DNA of 50,676 bases, from IMG/VR virus record IMGVR_UViG_3300028025_003610, positions 1-50,676 of that record; one strand, 5' to 3'. This DNA is from a virus. This document shows positions 26,151-35,100 of this stretch, one piece after another; position 1 is the first letter of the stretch, and each line of letters starts with the position of its first letter. Below the pieces are notes generated by a model, which did not search any database, had not been told where the DNA came from, and saw nothing but the letters and a program-made list of their open reading frames with translations. Both the position numbers and the translations under genes were made by a program.

Positions 26151-27203
26151 ATGAGCGACAATATTTTAGAAAAGGCTGCAGCTAGCGGTACAGTTCTATC
26201 TCCATTGACATCCCCAGGCGACATGACTGCCGAAGGTAACTCAAATGACGCTGGTGGTGTTCTAAATCCAGAACAATCACGCCAGTTTATCGACTATATT
26301 TTTGACGAGATGGTTCTCGCCAATGATGGACGTAGAGTAGTTATGAGAGCTAACACAATGGAAGTAGACAAGGTTCGTGTAGGTTCACGTTTGGTTGCTA
26401 AGGCAACTCAGGCTGAAGATACAGGCTCCAACTCAGCTCCAGCATTTACAAAGATCGAACTTACAACAACTAAGTTCCGTCTAGATTACGAACTTTCGAC
26501 AGAATCCCTTGAGGACAACATCGAAGGTCAGCAACTTGAAGACCACATTGTAAGATTGATGGCAACTCAGTTCGGTAACGATCTTGAGGACATTGCTATC
26601 AATGGTCGTCCAGCATCGTCAGGCAATGGTACATACAATAACACATTGAATGGTTTCATTCGTCAGACACTTGACACATCTTACACAGGTGCTCACGAAG
26701 CTGCAGCAGCTGCTGCAACAATGACAAGCATCTGGGAGGCAACTCCAGATTCAGGTGATGGATCTGTTGCAACTCTGTCTCTTGAAGCTATCGAAGCAGT
26801 GTACAATGCACTACCTCGTAAGTTCAAGGCTCGCCGTCAGGACCTAAAGTTCTACATGAACAGCAAGCATCTTCAGGAACTAATCTCAGCACTTCGTGCT
26901 GTTGGTTCAGTACCTGAGCAGGTTGCAACCCGTGTAATTGATGGCGTTCTTCCACAGATCGGTGGTCCAGCAGGAGCACAGTACATGATCTTTGGATTGC
27001 CAGTACTTGAAGTACCTTTGTACCCAGATAACTACGTTGACTTGACATTGCCAAGCAACCGTATTTGGGGCTTCCAGCGTGATGTCACGGTTCACCGTGA
27101 GTTCAAGCCGAAGAAGGATACCGTAGAGTACACAGTATACGTCCGTATGGGTGTAGCTCTAGAAGAGAAGTCCGCTATTGCTTACGCACAGCGAACTGCT
27201 TAA
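26151..27203 (+). CDS. Major capsid protein (HK97 fold), 350 aa
   Basis: The position after protease/scaffold and the sequence fit an HK97-fold capsid: an acidic N-terminal arm, RQFIDYIFDEMVLANDGRRV (about 43-62), an E-loop region with VGSRLVAKATQAEDTGSNSA, TKFRLDYELSTESLEDNIEG (about 107-126), a central domain with PRKFKARRQDLKFYMNSKHL, and C-terminal GFQRDVTVHREFKPKKDTVE with VRMGVALEEKSAIAY. Its length is usual. Alanine-rich AAAAAAT near residue 190 is an unusual loop. ATG with GGGTG about 10 bases upstream. An efficient terminator follows. Confidence 0.92.
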   Translation: MSDNILEKAAASGTVLSPLTSPGDMTAEGNSNDAGGVLNPEQSRQFIDYIFDEMVLANDGRRVVMRANTMEVDKVRVGSRLVAKATQAEDTGSNSAPAFTKIELTTTKFRLDYELSTESLEDNIEGQQLEDHIVRLMATQFGNDLEDIAINGRPASSGNGTYNNTLNGFIRQTLDTSYTGAHEAAAAAATMTSIWEATPDSGDGSVATLSLEAIEAVYNALPRKFKARRQDLKFYMNSKHLQELISALRAVGSVPEQVATRVIDGVLPQIGGPAGAQYMIFGLPVLEVPLYPDNYVDLTLPSNRIWGFQRDVTVHREFKPKKDTVEYTVYVRMGVALEEKSAIAYAQRTA

Positions 27204-27218
27204 TCTATAACCGTTGGG

Positions 27219-27242
27219 AGGGTCGCAGGAAACTGCGACCCT
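27219..27242 (+). terminator. Terminator after the major capsid gene
   Basis: AGGGTCGCAG (27219-27228), GAAA tetraloop, CTGCGACCCT (27233-27242): perfect 10-bp stem with a GNRA loop, followed by TTCATCATTTATT. A TATAAT at 27260-27265 starts the next unit. The U run is short, so termination may be partial and set capsid-to-connector ratios. Confidence 0.8.
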
Positions 27243-27285
27243 TTCATCATTTATTGAGGTATAATTAGTCTAGGAGGATTTATAA

Positions 27286-27708
27286 ATGTTTGATAAAAAA
27301 TCAGTATTTGAATTAAAATCTATTTGCAAGTCTTTAGGTATTGAAACTAATAAGAATTCAAAAAAGATTGAGCTTCTTAATGCCATCAAAGAAACTGGTT
27401 TAACTGATCAAGAAATCCTTGATGCTATTGATAAATCTTTTGACTACAAAGAGGCAGATAAAAAAGAAGCATCTGTAGAAGTTTTAGAAAAAGAAGCCCC
27501 TGTTGAAAAGAAACAGGAAAAAGTTTTATTGAAAATGGTTCACCCAAGAGGTGCCTTAAATGTTGGAAATGGAGTAGTTTTCACATTTGAAGAACCATTT
27601 AAGTTATTATCTAAAGCACAGGCTGACGATATAATTAGAAGAGCAAAAGAAGAAGTAAGGGAGGCTACACCAGAAGAACTTGCGTTCTTTTATGGAGTAG
27701 ATTTATAA
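27286..27708 (+). CDS. Head protein with N-terminal SAP/HeH-like domain, 140 aa
   Basis: Residues about 1-45 (FELKSICKSLGIETNKNSKK, IELLNAIKETG) look like a SAP or HeH DNA-binding helix-extension-helix. A charged linker (about 55-80) follows, then VLLKMVHPRGALNVGNGVVF (about 81-100), a beta segment. A domain of this sort after the capsid gene is common in phages and may bind DNA or the capsid interior. ATG with TAGGAGGA upstream, a strong binding site. Confidence 0.7.
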   Translation: MFDKKSVFELKSICKSLGIETNKNSKKIELLNAIKETGLTDQEILDAIDKSFDYKEADKKEASVEVLEKEAPVEKKQEKVLLKMVHPRGALNVGNGVVFTFEEPFKLLSKAQADDIIRRAKEEVREATPEELAFFYGVDL

Positions 27709-27709
27709 G

Positions 27710-28636
27710 ATGAAAGAGTACCTCAGATCCGATGGGGAAGAACTAAGCATTACATATACTGCCCCAGCAGGAACTGATTCTGTTATTTACACTATTACAG
27801 ATCTAGATCTTAATGAGGTTCTTTTTGCGGACGAGGCAACACTAATTTCTGGTGTAAATTTCTCACTTGATATACCATCAGATATTACAGCATATGATAG
27901 AAAGCTTCAGATTGATTTACAGATTGTAGACTCAGGATCTTATTCAGAAGATATTCTTTTTGCATCTCTTGTAAGACCATACTGCAATATTGATGAATTA
28001 GCCTCAGAGCTTGGGCTAACAATTAGTTCTACTCCAAGTGGCTCTGGTCAAATAAAAAGATCAGACCTAGAAAGACTAGAAAAACGAGCAAGATTTTTAA
28101 TTAATAAACTAACAAACGATAAATTTATTTTTGAGTATAAGAGCATATTAACTTATGGTCAAAATGTAGATACGCTATATATTGGTGAAAGAATTGAAAC
28201 ATATGACAAGATTGTTAAAGATGACGAAGTAGTATACGATTTAACAACAGATCCAGAAATTAATTTATTAGATTATCCAGTTTCAGTATCAAAAAGTAAG
28301 TACCATTTAAAAGTATATGACGTTGGAACAAATGTTTCAGAATCCAGACCATTTAGAGTTTTAGACCCATATGGTATTTTTGAAAAGGGCAGCACTTACC
28401 TAGTTCGTGGAGAGTTTGGCTGGAAGTATGTTCCAGAAGATATTAGAGAAGCAGCTATTCTTATAGTAGAAGATTTAAGATGTGCAGATTTTAATTATAG
28501 AAATAAGGGACTCAAGTCTGTAAAGAACGAATCCTTTGATATTCAGTACTCTGATTCAATATCATTGGGATCAGGAAACCTATTAGTAGATTCATTCCTA
28601 CAGGATTACAAACGATTTGACTTAATGGTGATTTAA
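27710..28636 (+). CDS. Head-tail adaptor (connector) protein, 308 aa
   Basis: The N-terminal 90 residues are a beta domain (ELSITYTAPAGTDSVIYTIT). From about 93 (CNIDELASELGLTI) to the end the helices, FGWKYVPEDIREAAILIVED (about 243-262) and SFLQDYKRFDL suggest an HK97 gp6-like adaptor that sits below the portal. The N-terminal beta addition is not typical of gp6. It starts 1 base after the previous stop. Confidence 0.68.
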   Translation: MKEYLRSDGEELSITYTAPAGTDSVIYTITDLDLNEVLFADEATLISGVNFSLDIPSDITAYDRKLQIDLQIVDSGSYSEDILFASLVRPYCNIDELASELGLTISSTPSGSGQIKRSDLERLEKRARFLINKLTNDKFIFEYKSILTYGQNVDTLYIGERIETYDKIVKDDEVVYDLTTDPEINLLDYPVSVSKSKYHLKVYDVGTNVSESRPFRVLDPYGIFEKGSTYLVRGEFGWKYVPEDIREAAILIVEDLRCADFNYRNKGLKSVKNESFDIQYSDSISLGSGNLLVDSFLQDYKRFDLMVI

Positions 28637-29086
28637 ATGACTTGTATAGTTGGAACAGCGTATACTATGACAGCAGATCTATATACCGCTACGATGACAC
28701 AGGACGCAAAATCAGGTGCCGTTCAAAAAACATGGGTAAATACATCAACTATCAGTTGTTTGGCTAAGGGCGTTGTTCGTAGTGGCATAGGAGACAACTC
28801 CAATACAGTTGAAGTAAAGAACTACCTAAATGTTATTAGTGGTCTTGTAAAGCTTAGAAGCAAGACCCCAATTGATAGCTCAGTAAGAGTAACAAATATT
28901 AAAAATGATACAGAAGTTATCTGGAAAGAATCTGGTCTTACTGGAATTGGATCTGCAGGTGGTGCAAATGGAGCAACAATTTTTGAGCCTCGTGGAAGCA
29001 CACCAATTATGGATCACTTAGGTCATATTATTGAATACGAAACAATCTTGCAAAGACAGGATATTCAGTCTTTGGTGATTGAGTAA
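28637..29086 (+). CDS. Probable head-tail stopper, 149 aa
   Basis: Position after the adaptor and a small beta-barrel look (TADLYTATMTQDAKSGAVQK, CLAKGVVRSG, GHIIEYETILQRQD) suggest the head-completion/stopper protein (SPP1 gp16-like). The similarity is weak and rests largely on gene order. ATG directly after the previous stop; stop and next start overlap by one base. Confidence 0.55.
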   Translation: MTCIVGTAYTMTADLYTATMTQDAKSGAVQKTWVNTSTISCLAKGVVRSGIGDNSNTVEVKNYLNVISGLVKLRSKTPIDSSVRVTNIKNDTEVIWKESGLTGIGSAGGANGATIFEPRGSTPIMDHLGHIIEYETILQRQDIQSLVIE

Positions 29087-29805
29087 TGGCTAGAGTAGAC
29101 ACCTCATCTCTTAATATTGCAATAAAAAAGTCTAAAACTAAAACTTTTAAAACTGGTGATATCGGCTCAAAAATTGCAGCATCTGCAAAGTTTCATTTAG
29201 AACTATTAAATAGAATTCACGGAGAAGATAAGAAAAGAATACAGGTTGCTGGTCTTAGATATATAATGAATTACTTTGAAGCCTATGTTGATAATGCAGC
29301 AAGATCAAGACCAAACTCGCTGCACCACGTTTATGAACCAGGTAGGACTGGAGATAAGTCAGCAAGACTATTTGAAGCATCCATTATTGAATCAGGAAAA
29401 CCAACATTAACCTATAGGTTTAAAGAATCTAAGGTTCCAGGAAAAAGCGGATATGTTTTTAGAAATAAGGCTTTTATTATGGAAGAAGGTTTACCTGTAA
29501 CAATCACACCAAAAAATGCAAAAAGATTAGTGTTTGAAATAGATGGAAATATTGTATCTTCAGAAAAAGTAGTAGTTCAAAATCCTGGTGGAGATTATGT
29601 TCAAGGATCTTTTGTGAAAGTATTTAATCAGTTTATGTCTACGATGGCAAATGTAGCCCTACAAGATATGGAATTCTTTAGTAGAATAGAGAAGGGCATT
29701 CAGAATGAATCAAGAATTGCTCTTAGAAGAATTAGCAAAGGCGAAATAACAAATATGGCAAACTTAGCAGCAGCTTCTTCTAGTAAAATTGTGAGGAGTC
29801 TATAG
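29086..29805 (+). CDS. Head-tail joining / tail-completion protein, 239 aa
   Basis: Basic N-terminus (LNIAIKKSKTKTFKTGD), helix with RIQVAGLRYIMNYFEAYVDN (about 66-85), then beta and SFVKVFNQFMSTMANVALQD near 182-201. Size and gene order fit the HK97 gp10-like tail-completion role, but no signature motif is seen. The start is coupled (TAATG) and the stop overlaps the next GTG. Confidence 0.55.
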   Translation: MARVDTSSLNIAIKKSKTKTFKTGDIGSKIAASAKFHLELLNRIHGEDKKRIQVAGLRYIMNYFEAYVDNAARSRPNSLHHVYEPGRTGDKSARLFEASIIESGKPTLTYRFKESKVPGKSGYVFRNKAFIMEEGLPVTITPKNAKRLVFEIDGNIVSSEKVVVQNPGGDYVQGSFVKVFNQFMSTMANVALQDMEFFSRIEKGIQNESRIALRRISKGEITNMANLAAASSSKIVRSL

Positions 29806-30536
29806 TGGATTATACAAAGCTACCAATTTGGCTTATATGTAGATATATTTGGGATCATGCAACTGGTCAAGTTACTGGTCAGTCTGCTATCGGTTCAGAT
29901 ATATGGGATATCACTCAATACAGCATGACTGGATTGAATGCAGAAATTACCTCAATTACTGTAAATACTGGTGTTGCCACAATTATTACAGATACTGCTC
30001 ATGGCATGACTGCCAATAAGCTTTGCAATATTACTGGAGTAAATTCAACTTATAATAAAATATTTAAGGTAACTCAAGTAGATAGCCCAACTCAATTTAA
30101 AATAACTGCCCCAACTGGTGCATCATCAGTTCCATCAACAACTGGAAATGTAGCAGAAATTGGTCTTATTCCTTTTTATCCAGTATATGAAAATCTCGGT
30201 ATTGATACTTCAAAGCTACCGTACATAATATACGACTACTTATTTGTACAACCAAATGGAACATTTCATCCAATTAACAAGGAAAGAGCAACCCTTACTA
30301 TTGTTGGCTCAGCCCCACAAATATTTTATGTAAAAAACTACATCTACGACATCCTGAAGAAATTTGATGTTTCTGCACAGGATATGAACAATCACTTAAA
30401 GGACTCAGATGTATCCTTTAAGTATGTTGCCTGTGATCAGTCAGGATATATGATAGATGAAAAATCTGTGGATAACCTTGAGCCTGGAAAGTTTCAAACT
30501 TCCCTTATTTTAACGTATGAATTCACTAAGTCATAA
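29805..30536 (+). CDS. Tail terminator with inserted beta domain, 243 aa
   Basis: The outer parts (residues 1-43 and 120-243: PIWLICRYIWDHATG, NLGIDTSKLPYIIYDYLFVQ, YVKNYIYDILKKFDVSAQDM, FQTSLILTYEFTKS) fit a tail terminator or tail-to-head joining protein. Residues about 44-118 are an inserted beta domain, TDTAHGMTANKLCNITGVNS then FKVTQVDSPTQFKITAPT, also found in the tail-tip genes. GTG start (29805) overlaps the previous stop. It ends the connector block before the tail-tube promoter. Confidence 0.65.
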   Translation: MDYTKLPIWLICRYIWDHATGQVTGQSAIGSDIWDITQYSMTGLNAEITSITVNTGVATIITDTAHGMTANKLCNITGVNSTYNKIFKVTQVDSPTQFKITAPTGASSVPSTTGNVAEIGLIPFYPVYENLGIDTSKLPYIIYDYLFVQPNGTFHPINKERATLTIVGSAPQIFYVKNYIYDILKKFDVSAQDMNNHLKDSDVSFKYVACDQSGYMIDEKSVDNLEPGKFQTSLILTYEFTKS

Positions 30537-30548
30537 TAAGTCTTTACA

Positions 30549-30557
30549 TGGTATGAT
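30549..30557 (+). promoter_or_regulatory. Extended -10 promoter of the tail-tube gene
   Basis: TGG-TATGAT at 30549-30557, followed by a leader of about 50 bases ending in ACAGGAGGTG before ATG 30615, the strongest binding site in the window. No -35 is seen. Confidence 0.6.
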
Positions 30558-30614
30558 TGTTTCTGAGGAAGCAACCAAACCAAAGTTAACTCAAACTTTG
30601 ACAGGAGGTGCAAA

Positions 30615-31313
30615 ATGGCACTAGGAAACGCTAAAAATATTGTTGTAGGTGCAGGTGCATTATACATCGGACATACAACAGACACAGAACTTACAGAGAA
30701 CGACCTACCAAAGGTAGCATCAACACTTGCAGCATGTACTGTATCCCTTCAGGATCCAGACAATGTTGACATTTGGAATGGTACATCAGGTGCATGGGAT
30801 TCCGTAGGTTACACATCAGAAGGTGCAGAACTATCGTTCGAACCAGATTATGGTGAAGTACAGGTAGATCAGCTACTTGACGTTGCAAAGATCTTCAAGC
30901 AGGGTCAGCGAGTAATGCTAAACACAACACTTGCAGAAGCTACACTTGAAAACTTCTTGGTAGCAATTGGTGGAAAGTCTACAGACCTTGTAGGTACTAT
31001 GTCTTCCCCAGTTCAGTCCGTATCACTTAACGGTGGTGCTCTAGGATACTCACCAGTTGAGCGTTCTATCGCAATCGTTGGTCCAGGACCAGACCAGAAG
31101 AAGACAGCAGCAAATAAGAACTTTGTAGAAAGAGTTTATGTTGGATACAGAGCCCTTTCAATGGAAACTGTAACTGTAGGCATTAGAAGAAACGAAGCTA
31201 CTGTATTCCCAGTAACTCTACGTCTTCTAGCTTCATCTGCAGAAGCAGGAGAAGCTCCAGACGGAAATGCTTCTTACGGTAAGATCATTGACAGAGCTTA
31301 CAACGTAGCTTAA
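30615..31313 (+). CDS. Major tail tube protein, 232 aa
   Basis: Its position between terminator and chaperone genes, strong binding site, own promoter and own terminator point to the tail tube subunit. The chain is beta-rich: NIVVGAGALYIGHTTDTELT (about 8-27), SEGAELSFEPDYGEVQVDQL (about 69-88), RVMLNTTLAEATLENFLVAI (about 97-116), RVYVGYRALSMETVTVGIRR. Tube proteins of siphoviruses have such a beta-barrel and are hexameric rings stacked along the tail. Confidence 0.85.
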   Translation: MALGNAKNIVVGAGALYIGHTTDTELTENDLPKVASTLAACTVSLQDPDNVDIWNGTSGAWDSVGYTSEGAELSFEPDYGEVQVDQLLDVAKIFKQGQRVMLNTTLAEATLENFLVAIGGKSTDLVGTMSSPVQSVSLNGGALGYSPVERSIAIVGPGPDQKKTAANKNFVERVYVGYRALSMETVTVGIRRNEATVFPVTLRLLASSAEAGEAPDGNASYGKIIDRAYNVA

Positions 31314-31335
31314 TTATAATTTAATAAAACCTGAT

Positions 31336-31363
31336 CAGGACTAGTCAGAAATGGCTAGTCCTG
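31336..31363 (+). terminator. Terminator after the tail-tube gene
   Basis: CAGGACTAG (31336-31344), 10-base loop, CTAGTCCTG (31355-31363); a TCATTTATAT tail follows. A TATAAT at 31386-31391 begins the next unit. Confidence 0.75.
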
Positions 31364-31416
31364 CTCATTTATATGGAGAATACTATATAATTAAAGAGAA
31401 CAATTAGGAGGAAGTT

Positions 31417-31755
31417 TTGGCAACAACAGTATACGAAAGTATCGAGCTAGAGCTATTAGACGGAACAAAAGTGGAAGTCAAGCCACTAAGCTTGAAAAAA
31501 CTAAGAGAACTAATGAAGGTATGGTCAGAAGGTACTGCAAAGTCAACAAATGAGGATGAATTCCTTGACTTGCTTATTACTTGCACCGCAATTGCTTTCA
31601 AGCAGTTTTCACCAGCACTTGCTGAAGATAGAGACGCACTTGAAGAAGCACTTGATCTTCAGACAATGTACAAAATCTTGGAGGTGGCTGCTGATATCAA
31701 GCTGAACGACCCAAACCTGCTGGAAGCAGCGAAGGAACTAGCTGGACAGATCTAG
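31417..31755 (+). CDS. Tail assembly chaperone, short form (gpG-like), 112 aa
   Basis: TTG start at 31417 with AGGAGGAAG upstream. The protein has KVEVKPLSLKKLRELMKVWS (about 15-34), then acidic helical segments. It lies between tail tube and tape measure, the standard place of the G/GT chaperone pair that coats the tape measure before tail tube polymerises. A -1 slip at 31710-31716 extends it to the long form. Stop at 31753-31755. Confidence 0.82.
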   Translation: MATTVYESIELELLDGTKVEVKPLSLKKLRELMKVWSEGTAKSTNEDEFLDLLITCTAIAFKQFSPALAEDRDALEEALDLQTMYKILEVAADIKLNDPNLLEAAKELAGQI

Positions 31756-32102
31756 ACCTCGCTGCACTAGAGGCGGAAGTTTTTCTTCTTGGTCACTGGA
31801 AAGACTACGATGAACTAGAGTCTAGTTTATCAATGCCAGAGCTCGTAGCAACGCTAAAAGCGATGTACGAATCTGAAAATAGGAAAAATAAATTCCTAGC
31901 AATGGTAAACGGAATAGACATGGAGAATAGTAGTGACAACCAGGACGATGACAATCGTCCTGTAACATTCCAAGAAATTCAAGCGAGGGCGATGGCAAAG
32001 TTGACTGGAGACACAACAAAGGCAAAAGCCGTTGAATATGGAATAACATCTGATATGGGATTATCCTATGAAGTGTTAGGAGATGTTCATGGCGGATATT
32101 AA
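31695..32102 (+). CDS. Tail assembly chaperone, frameshift extension (gpT-like)
   Basis: The -1 frame is open from 31695 to 32102. After a slip at CCCAAAC it adds PKPAGSSEGTSWTDLDLAAL, then EAEVFLLGHWKDYDELESSL and a charged tail, giving a fusion of about 228 residues. The D-L-A-A-L-E-A-E-V-F-L-L part before the internal ATG at 31833 proves that translation enters from upstream, since it resembles chaperone sequence and continues smoothly. The ATG at 31833 is therefore internal. The 3' end overlaps the tape-measure start by 14 bases. Confidence 0.8.
   Translation, partial: YQAERPKPAGSSEGTSWTDLDLAALEAEVFLLGHWKDYDELESSLSMPELVATLKAMYESENRKNKFLAMVNGIDMENSSDNQDDDNRPVTFQEIQARAMAKLTGDTTKAKAVEYGITSDMGLSYEVLGDVHGGY
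31710..31729 (+). promoter_or_regulatory. Programmed -1 frameshift site CCCAAAC
   Basis: In zero frame the codons are GAC CCA AAC; the heptamer C-CCA-AAC (31710-31716) is a classical X-XXY-YYZ slippery site, and slipping gives CCC AAA. Directly after it CTGCT (31717-31721) and AGCAG (31725-31729) form a 5-bp stem with a 3-base loop, perhaps a stimulator. Confidence 0.8.
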
Positions 32103-35100
32103 CGCAAATTTTGAGTATGATGCGGACTTTGGTCCTGCCATTGCTCAAGTTAGAAGTCTTGCCAGAGAAATCTCTCTATTAAATAATTCATTCAATTCTT
32201 TAGATAAGGCAGCACTTACTGCCAAAAAGCAACTAGCTACATCGTTTGGAACAAATGTAAAATCACTTGGAGCTTTCCAGACCACAATGGTGGATCTTTC
32301 AAGTGACGTAGATCGCTTTGGTGAGGCTCTTCAAAAGAATAAACTCCACATGAGAGATTATTTTAAAGAAGCAAGAAGAGCCTACACTGAAGGGTCAAGA
32401 GTAAGAAAGCTTGCAGTAGAACAAGTAAGAAAGGCTCAGTCAGAAATTGTAAGCCTTGGAAAAGATGCTACTGGAAGAAATAAGGGTATGGTCATTACCC
32501 CACTATCTGTTGATACTAAAAACATGACAACTAGTATGAATATTGCTAGAGAACAATTTAACATATTTAATAAGTTAGTTCAAGATGGGTCAAGAGAACT
32601 TATCAACTGGGGTAAGAATACTCAATGGGCTGGTAGACAGCTAACTGTTGGTCTTACTGTTCCACTAACAATCTTAGGTGCAAGCCTATCAAAAACATTC
32701 AGAGACTTTGACAAGGAACTAACAAGATTTCAAAAGGTATATGGATCTGATCTTGTTACAACAACTACAAATGCTTCTCAAGAAATGAGAAAGCAAGTAG
32801 AACTTCTTGCAAAAGATATTGCAGGTAAGTTTGGTATTGCAGTAAGTGAAACTGCAGCCCTTGCTGCAGATTTAGCAGCAACAGGTCTTGAAGGACAAAA
32901 GCTAACAAGTTCTATTCAACAAACTACTCGTCTTGCAGTGCTTGGTGAAGTAGATAGGCAAGAAGCCATGAAAGCTACCCTTGCTCTTCAAAGTGCTTTT
33001 AATATGAGCACACAAGAACTTTCAGATTCAATTAACTTTCTTAACGCAGTTGAAAACCAAACATCTGTTTCTATTCAAGACTTAACTGAAGCAATTCCAA
33101 GAACTGGTCCAGTCATTAAAGCACTTGGTGGAGATGTTAAAGATCTTTCTGTTTTGCTTGTTGCTATGAAAGAAGGTGGTATCAACGCTGCTGAAGGTGC
33201 AAACGCAATTAAGTCTGGTATGGCATCTTTAATTAATCCAACAAAACAAGCAGCAGCAACTGCTAAAGGTTTTGGTATTGATCTTGAGGGAATTGTAACA
33301 AGAAATAAGGGCAAGCTTATGCCAACCATTCTTGAGTTCCAACAGGCAATGATGGGTCTAGATGAATTTTCTAGAGCACAAATTATTGAGCAAGTTTTTG
33401 GTAAATATCAGTTTGCTAGAATTGCAGCCTTGTTTGATAACTTAAATCAAGCAGGATCCCAGACTGTTGAGGTTATTAAGTTGATGTCAGCATCTTCAAC
33501 AGATTTAGCAAGTATAGCAAATCAGGAACTTAGAACTCTTACAGAGTCTACATCAATGAGATTCCAAAGGGCAATGGAGTCAATTAAAGCATCCCTCCTG
33601 CCAATTGGAGAAGCCCTGACTAGATCGGTAATACCTTTCTTAGAAAAAGCCGCAGACTTGTTTAATAAGTTAGTTGAATTCGGAAAAAACCTTCCAGAGC
33701 CAGTTAAAAACTTTATTAAATTGGCTACTGGAATTACAGCAATTGCTGGTCCAATAGTTATGATTACTGGTGTTCTTGCCAACTTCCTTGGATATGTGAC
33801 CAAGGGTGCAATGGGTATTGTAAATCTTGGTCGTGCAGTTATGGGAATTCCAACAAAACAGTTTGAGCTCCTTAATACCGAGCAAATAGTTGCTCTTAAA
33901 ACTACAGATTTACTTACATCTGCATATGCAAGACAAGATCAAACTTTAGCTAGACTTACTTCAACTATGGGTGCATATGTTGCTGCTCTTAAAAATCAAG
34001 CTGCTACTAATCCTGGACAATTTGTTCCAGGTTCTAAAGGTAAACCAATTAAAAGAGCAGGTGGCGGTGGAGTGCCAGGAACTGGAAACACTGACTCTGT
34101 ACCAGCACTACTAATGCCTGGTGAGTTTGTAATGAACAAAAAGGCTACACAAAAATATGGTCCAATTATTGCAGCAATGAACGAGGGAACAATTCAAGGA
34201 TTTGCAAAGGCTGGTCCTGTAAGAAGATCTACGGAAAGATCACATTTAACACCTCAACTTCCTTTGTCTGCATCATCAGAGGATATCTCAACATTAATAG
34301 AAGAAGGATTTGGACCTTTTATAAAAGTTCTTTCAAAGCTTACGATGGAGCTTCCAAGATCATTAAACAGAGGAATGAACAAAGGTGTTGGCGATGAGCG
34401 TGGTGTTACACAACAGCAATTTGATACTGGCTATAGCCTAACTGGTGGTAAGAGGCTATTCCATTCTGCATCAATGGCTGGAATAGATATTGCAGACCCA
34501 AGTCAACAAAAAGTATTAGCTGACCTTGAAGAACAAATTAAACTTAAAACAATACAAATATCAAAGTCAACAGGAGCTTCAAAAATACATGATGGTCATT
34601 TATATCAAGCAACAGAACAAGTATTTAAAGAATTCATGGGCATGGAAGGTGCAGCAAAACAGGTAACAACAAAACTTCATGCTTTAGCACAACAATCAGA
34701 TGAAACAAGAATAAGCGGTCACACCAAAAAAGTAAGAGAGATGCTGGCAAATGGAACTGCAACCGTAGTTGATGGAAACATAGTTCTTACAAAAGATAAA
34801 TCTGTACAGCTTGGTAGACAAAGAACCAGTGGTAAGGGTGGCATATCCCAGACACTAGGAAGCAGAGCAAGCAGAAGTACAAAGCTTGTATATACTGAAG
34901 GTGAAGATCTAGGAAAAGCAGCAACAACTGGTGCAGCTAAAGGTGCTGGCACAGAGTCTCCATCCAAGAAAACAAAAAAAGTTGGAAAAGACATTGCTCA
35001 AGGTCTCATTGTTGGCATGAATGAAGATGCTGACGATGTTGCTCGTGCAGGTCAGAACTTGACAGCATCTGCAACAACTGGTGTTCAAAGAGGAAGACAA

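Noticed and set aside
31833-32102. Independent 89-codon gene after the chaperone
   Set aside because: Coding sequence continues upstream of this ATG in the same frame back to the CCCAAAC slip site, so it is the end of a frameshift product.
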